A stretch of DNA of 64,000 nucleotides from Halichoerus grypus (lineage: Eukaryota > Chordata > Mammalia > Carnivora > Phocidae). Numbering within the stretch: position 1 is the first letter of the stretch; every line of letters begins with the position of its first letter. Below the pieces are notes generated by a model. It did no database searches. It saw only the letters and a list, made by a program, of their open reading frames with translations, and was not told the DNA's origin. Of this stretch, positions 59,572-64,000 are shown piece after piece. Both the position numbers and the translations under genes were made by a program. Location: positions 40,682,603 to 40,746,602 of the forward strand of contig NC_135715.1 in assembly GCF_964656455.1 (NCBI RefSeq). Reading direction: 5' to 3'.

Positions 59572-60317
59572 GATGAAATATCTCTTTATACCAATTAGGG
59601 TGGTAATATTTTTAAAATTTAATTGAAAAAAAAGAAAATTAGTGTTGGAGAGAAGTGGAAAAAATGGACCCCTCATTTGTTGCTGGTAGTAATGTAAATT
59701 TGTGCAGTCACTTTTGAAAATAGTTTAGCAGTTCCTCAAAAAGTTTAAATATTATTGCCATATAATCCAGCAATTCTACTCCTAGGTATGTACTCAGGAG
59801 TGAAGAAACCATATGTTCACACAAAATCTCATACTGAAAGTTCACAGTAGCATTATTCATAATAGTCAAACAAACAGAAACTACCCAAGTTAAACAACTA
59901 TAGCAGCAAGTGAACCCCAGTGAGTTTAGTGTTGCCTAACCAACAGTGAACCTTGTTCATGTCAGGTGAAACTCTGTAAATGGAGGGCTCCAATAAGCTG
60001 GCAGTTCTGCTTCAAATGGCGGAATGGGAGATAAAATTTTCACCAAAGAGATAGTTGATACTATGTGTAACCAAATTCCTACCAGAGCTGGTTTGGCTGC
60101 ATTCTTGAATACACATTTCCCATTTAACTAGTGAGACCTGTTGGATACTATTCACCATGTTACTCACTGAGCTCAATATGACCCACCACAAAATGGGAAC
60201 ATTAAACTAGAGAGCCAAATGGCTTCCTTAGTTTCAACAAGATTCCAATGATAAGGCAAGAGATGCTTTTCAAAAATGATACATCTAATAGCCATTCATA
60301 AATGAGTATGTCAAGTA

Positions 60318-60430
60318 GGCAGGCTCCCCCCTGAGCAAGGAGCCCAATGCGGGACTCCATCCCAGGACCCTGGGATCGTGACCTGAGCTGAAGGCAGATG
60401 CTTAACCAACTGAGCCCCCCAGGTGTCCCA
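60318..60430 (-). mobile_element. Antisense CAN-type SINE, tail part missing
   Basis: Begins in the body ('gcaggctcccccctgagc') and ends with head 'gagccccccaggtgtccc'. The poly-T/CT part is absent. The head side is complete, so loss was post-insertional or an internal priming event. Confidence 0.88.
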
Positions 60431-60837
60431 ACAGTGATGCCTTTTTTAAAAGTTCACCTTTATCCAGGGCATTTTTTTGGTCTCATTGTCCTAATAGTAT
60501 CTCTTACATTTCTGGCCACTTTTATCATAAGAACTAGAAGTGTCTTTCATGTCAGAAGTGTTGACTGCAAGAATTTATCTAGATTTATTTGGGTCTGTTA
60601 TTCCTTAGTGGGTCCACTTCATTGGTATTTTAAACCCAATCTGGGGCAATAAAATAAAAAAAAAAAATGCTATTCAATGCCTTATCCATGGCTTCACATG
60701 GGAGTCTGTCTCAAGGTAATCTCCTCAGGGTTGCCAAATCTGCCTTACAGTAGCCCATACTGAATGCCAATACCCTTAGACATTTTGTTTGTTTTTTTTT
60801 TTTTTCCTGAATCAATCTGCAATTGCCTTTTAACTAT

Positions 60838-61046
60838 TTTTTTTCTTTTTTTTTTTTTTTTTGAGAGAGAGACAGCACGCATGAGGGAACAGGGGGCAGA
60901 AAGGGAGAGGGAGAGAGAGAATCCTAAGCAGGCTCCCTGCCCAGCACAGAGCCCAACATGGGGCTCAGTCTCACAAGCCTGAGATCATGACCTGAGCTGA
61001 AATTAAGAGTCAGACACTTAACCAACTGAGCCACCCAGATGCCCCA
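60838..61046 (-). mobile_element. Antisense CAN-type SINE
   Basis: T-rich start, GAGA-rich middle, head 'gagccacccagatgcccc'. Diverged. Target duplication unclear. Confidence 0.93.
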
Positions 61047-61090
61047 ATCTGAGGTCGTCTTGATAAATTATATATAAAAGGGTTTAAGCT

Positions 61091-61292
61091 GGGGCGCCTG
61101 GGTGGCTCAGTTGGTTAAGCGACTGCCTTCGGCTCAGGTCATGATCCTGGAGTCCCTGGATCGAGTCCCGCATCGGGCTTCCTGCTCAGCAGGGAGCCTG
61201 CTTCTCCCTCTGACCCTACCCCCTCTCATGTGCTCTCTCTCTCTCATTTTCTCTGTCTCAAATAAATAAATAAAATCTTAAAAAAAAAAAAA
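61091..61292 (+). mobile_element. Young CAN-type SINE, 'gcgactgcc' subtype
   Basis: Near-consensus. Exact 11-bp target duplication 'gggtttaagct' at 61080-61090 and 61295-61305. Confidence 0.96.
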
Positions 61293-61385
61293 GGGGGTTT
61301 AAGCTATAAAACAACCCAGGTATTGCTAATCTTACTATACAAGCATTATGCATCCTACTTCTTCATCTTACAATGACCCAAAGTT

Positions 61386-61909
61386 GTTTTTTTTAATATT
61401 AGTCCAATTTATTTATTTTTTATTTTTTATTGTTATGTTAATCACCATACATTACATCATTAGTTTTTGATGTAGTGTTCCATGATTCATTGTTTGTGCA
61501 TAACACCCAGTGCTCCATGCAGAACGTGCCCTCTTTAATACCCATCATCAGGCTAACCCATCCTCCCATCCCCCTCCCCTCTAGAGCCCTCAGTTTGTTT
61601 TTCAGAGTGCATTATCTCTCATGGTTCATCTCCCCCTCCGATTTCCCCCCCTTCATTCTTTCCCTCCCGCTATCTTCTTTTTTTTTTTTTTCTTAACATA
61701 TATTGCATTATTTGTTTCAGAGGTACAGATCTGAGATTCAACAGTCTTGCACAATTCACAGCGCTCACCATAGCACATACCCTCCCCAGTGTCTATCCAG
61801 CCACCCCATCCCTCCCACCCCACCCCCCCACTCCAGCAACCCTCAGTCTGTTTCCTGAGATTAAGAATTCCTCATATCAGTGAGGTTATTTTTTATTTTT
61901 TATTTTTTT
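61386..61909 (-). mobile_element. Young L1 3'UTR insertion, antisense, with 16-bp target duplication
   Basis: Antisense carnivore L1 3'UTR: 'gatgtagtgttccatgattc', 'cataacacccagtgctccat', 'gcagaacgtgccctctttaa' and later 'cagtctgtttcctgagatta'. Exact target duplication 'acaatgacccaaagtt' at 61370-61385 and 61910-61925. Both ends carry TTTTTA-rich sequence: the left is the A-tail, the right (61886-61909) is unexplained filler at the truncated 5' end. Confidence 0.93.
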
Positions 61910-61946
61910 ACAATGACCCAAAGTTTTAAAGGTGCTCTGGTTTTCA

Positions 61947-62135
61947 GGACACCTGGGTGGCTCAGTCAGTTAAGCTTCAGACTCTTGGTTTCAGCTCACT
62001 CAGGTCATGATCTCAGAGTCATGAGATTAAGCTCCATGTTGGGCTCCGCACTCATCACAGAGTATGCTTCTCCCTCTCCCTGCTTGCATGTGCTCGCTCT
62101 CTCTCTCTAAAATAAATAAAATATTTTAAAAAACG
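61947..62135 (+). mobile_element. CAN-type SINE, older
   Basis: Head 'ggacacctgggtggctcagt', tail 'aaaataaataaaatatttta'. Target duplication 'gctctggttttca' versus 'gctttggttttca' on the two sides. Confidence 0.93.
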
Positions 62136-62626
62136 CTTTGGTTTTCAAACCAAAGTGGTCACAAATTTCCTTCTTTCATTTCTTTGTGTACATAACACAT
62201 CACTGTAGCTGCTATCAGATGAGGGACGGAAGGGAATAGGCCAAAACCTGATGTCCCCCCAGGATGAATTTTGGTACTAGTTACTACAGTGGGGCAGACC
62301 TGAGCTGAAAGCCAAATGGCAAGAAAGTGCCCCCACTGAGAGGGAAGTTAACAACCAGGCCACCATTCAGAAGGTTGATTTTTTAACCATTTTCTGTGAC
62401 CCAATCTGTAGCCATTGTCTCAACTCTTCCTCAATAAAAGTCAACAAAATGCTGGAACTATTTATTGCCAACTGTCCATAAAATTAATCTACATGTTCAC
62501 TACTGATTACCATGAACTCCCTGAAGTCCTGTATATTATCCAACAGACCCTCATTCTTCTTCAAGAGAAATGCATTTGTGAGTATCCAATGCTTCACACC
62601 AAAACTGTCAAGAAATGTCAAGGGTC

Positions 62627-63100
62627 TGAGATTTTATACTACTTGCCAGCTAATAAGTTAGCTTGCCACAATTTCATAAATACCCAAGACTTGGGTCAGA
62701 GATGAAGAACTATATACTCACAACACAGCAAGCAGCATGAGAATCAACACCTGATTTTCAGCCAAAGTCGGTAAAGTGCAATAAAATAGGAGCTCCAGGT
62801 GTTATATGAAAACAATGAATCATGAATCACTACAGCAAAAACTAATGATGTATTGTATGGTGACTATCATAACACAATAAAATTAAATTAAAAAAAAAAA
62901 AGAAAAAGAAAACCATACATGTGGTGGGTTGCATCAAAGGAGAGGAACCCTGAGCTTAGGGAGCACTGATCATTTAGCATATCTCCTCTTTCTTTTGGCT
63001 GGAAACATTTTACTTCTTACCCTGGACAGTGAATACGTCTGTCCTTTGCTTCAGAGGGAGATACTACCTCTATATTCCAAGGCTATAGCAAACCTGCCCT
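62627..63100 (-). mobile_element. LTR-like end of an old antisense ERV (right copy), split by L1
   Basis: Shares its first ~20 bp 'tgagattttatactacttg' and later blocks ('ctcacaacacagcaagcagc', 'catgagaatcaac') with 52285-52600. If one provirus, this is its 5' LTR. It is interrupted by the L1 tail at 62793-62905. The right boundary is uncertain. Confidence 0.45.
62793..62905 (+). mobile_element. Very short L1 3' end, sense
   Basis: 'caggtgttatatgaaaacaa', 'tcatgaatcactaca', 'aaaactaatgatgtattgta' and 'tggtgactatcataacacaa' then A-rich tail. The same L1 3' family as the end of 10235-11760, truncated to about 110 bp. Confidence 0.92.
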
Positions 63101-63105
63101 TTGTC

Positions 63106-63240
63106 TCAAAAATATATATATATATATATGGAAATATATAGAAATACACATATATAAGGAAATAAAGATGTGGAAATATAGTTAAGGAACTACATATATA
63201 TGTAACTATATATATTATAATTACATATTACATATATATG
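63106..63240. repeat. TA/TATATG-rich simple repeat
   Basis: (TA)n at 63112-63129 followed by 'atatatagaaatacacatat' and 'tatatatgtaactatatata' type sequence. Confidence 0.85.
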
Positions 63241-64000
63241 GTCCAAGCCTTCTTACTATATAGACATCTTTAAAAACATAGTCAAGAACAATATGCAGAA
63301 CTGCCTCACTCTCAAGATGTGCAAAAATATAAGATATCCATGGAAAATAAGTTCTCAACAATCTACACATGTATCATGTGTTTAATTATTTAACTCATAA
63401 TGCTTTAAACTCAAACTATATTTCTAAAGAATGCTAGGTATTTTGGAAAACTGAGAGGGAATATGCCTCTTTTCTCATTAATAATGTATTATTCTCCTTA
63501 AATATTATAAGAGCACTTCAAAAGATGAGCTATTTCCTTTAGTGCATATAATTTCATAATATTTCCTCATTCTGAGCACTATAGGCAAATACTCATTTTT
63601 GATATAAAAGTACTATGCATGGGAACAGTTTCTTTGTCATGGAATCTACACTTTTAATATCATTTTCTTTTTAAGTTTTAAAAAAATCCATTGTTTTAAA
63701 CATCCATACCCTTAAATCATAAGTAATACAAATTTAGAAATTATTCAGTACAGTCAATTTTTTTTAAATGAGGAAAATTAAGGTTAAAGGTGAGGTTGTG
63801 ATAGAGCAAGTTAATGACTGCAAGTGCTGTCTTAGTGGACAGGTACTCGGGTTTTTCTCTAATTCAGCTGTTGTAAAAATTTGTTCATGTGTTTCCATTT
63901 GCATGGAAATATGAAAATCAAGCAAATTATATATGCACAATTATTACATATATATTCCTATACATATATAAGAAAAAAGTAAAATCCATGCCAAAACTTA
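63241..64000. other. Unique AT-rich DNA
   Basis: No gene or repeat recognised. Confidence 0.5.

Larger units (their letters stand above)
55080..59885 (+). mobile_element. Old LINE-1, 5'UTR/ORF1 to late ORF2, sense, lacking its 3' end
   Basis: 'caaagaggcaaatgggttaa' (55314) and 'aagataaatacaaatacaaa' (55513) resemble old L1M 5' sequence. ORF1-like sequence lies at 55660-56200. ORF2 endonuclease sequence follows around 56860-57420. The reverse transcriptase core is at about 58632-58690, where GRQRCPLSPLL is readable. ORF2 C-terminal sequence runs to 'tcatactgaaagttcaca' and stops near 59885, before the ORF2 end. Highly diverged, stops throughout. No A-tail at the right edge, so the 3' end was lost secondarily. 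Confidence 0.78.
59886..62626 (-). mobile_element. Degenerate ERV-like interior, antisense (tentative), with several insertions
   Basis: Sequence outside the nested elements (59886-60317, 60431-60837, 61306-61369, 62149-62626) matches no L1 or SINE. It sits between the old L1 and the right LTR-like copy, in the place expected for the 5' internal part of an antisense provirus. Frames are broken. I could not recognise a primer binding site beside 62627. Viral origin is inferred from position and the LTR pair. Confidence 0.3.

Noticed and set aside
1..64000. Possibility of a bacterial, viral or organellar segment
   Set aside because: No dense coding, no operons, no mitochondrial gene order. SINE/L1 density shows nuclear carnivore DNA throughout.

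Overview
This is a vertebrate nuclear window, almost certainly from a caniform carnivore of the arctoid group (bear, seal or mustelid type). The diagnostic signal is about two dozen tRNA-derived CAN-type SINEs, recognisable by the head 'gcgcctgggtggctcag' and a 'caaataaataaaatctt' tail. The detailed sequence differs from the dog SINEC_Cf and cat consensus forms as I remember them. The DNA is AT-rich and CpG-poor. I found no convincing protein-coding gene, RNA gene or CRISPR array. Every long open frame that I inspected is a shadow of a retroelement or is random. The window reads as intergenic or deep-intronic sequence.

Layout. 1-4475: a degraded sense L1 carrying two SINEs. 4476-7690: AT-rich unique DNA, a MIR and a palindromic repeat. 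7690-13945: an L1 cluster, made of an old sense 3' end, a long antisense L1, and inside that a younger sense L1 that kept its 5'UTR and 3' end but lost nearly all of ORF1 and ORF2. 13946-28150: mostly unique DNA with scattered SINEs, MIRs, an L2 piece and a Tigger-like DNA transposon at 20011-20516 with TA target duplications. 28150-34410: a near full-length sense L1 whose 3' part is inverted. 34411-45740: MIRs, SINEs, palindromes, microsatellites, one strong candidate minus-strand exon (36057-36147) and a 97-bp segment copied into a GGAA microsatellite (39090-39186 into 40606-40702). 45740-47960: one L1 3'UTR interrupted by a SINE, a class II (betaretrovirus-like) solo LTR and a MaLR-type LTR. 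48067-52090: antisense SINEs and an antisense L1. 52285-63100: two related antisense LTRs bracket degenerate ERV-like sequence, a 4.8-kb old L1 and more SINEs.

Nothing here works together as a pathway. The biology is the history of retrotransposition and repair. The most informative items are the templated 97-bp copy, the internally deleted (possibly spliced) L1, two L1 loci with the same '5' part forward, 3' part inverted' layout, two target-duplication-flanked insertions made only of an A/T-rich tail, a perfect snap-back hairpin inside an L1, and the isolated exon-like block. I did not find a new defence, toxin or metabolic system.

All family names come from recognising consensus-like sequence by eye. 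Subfamily names and most boundaries (about 10-30 bp) need a repeat-library search.
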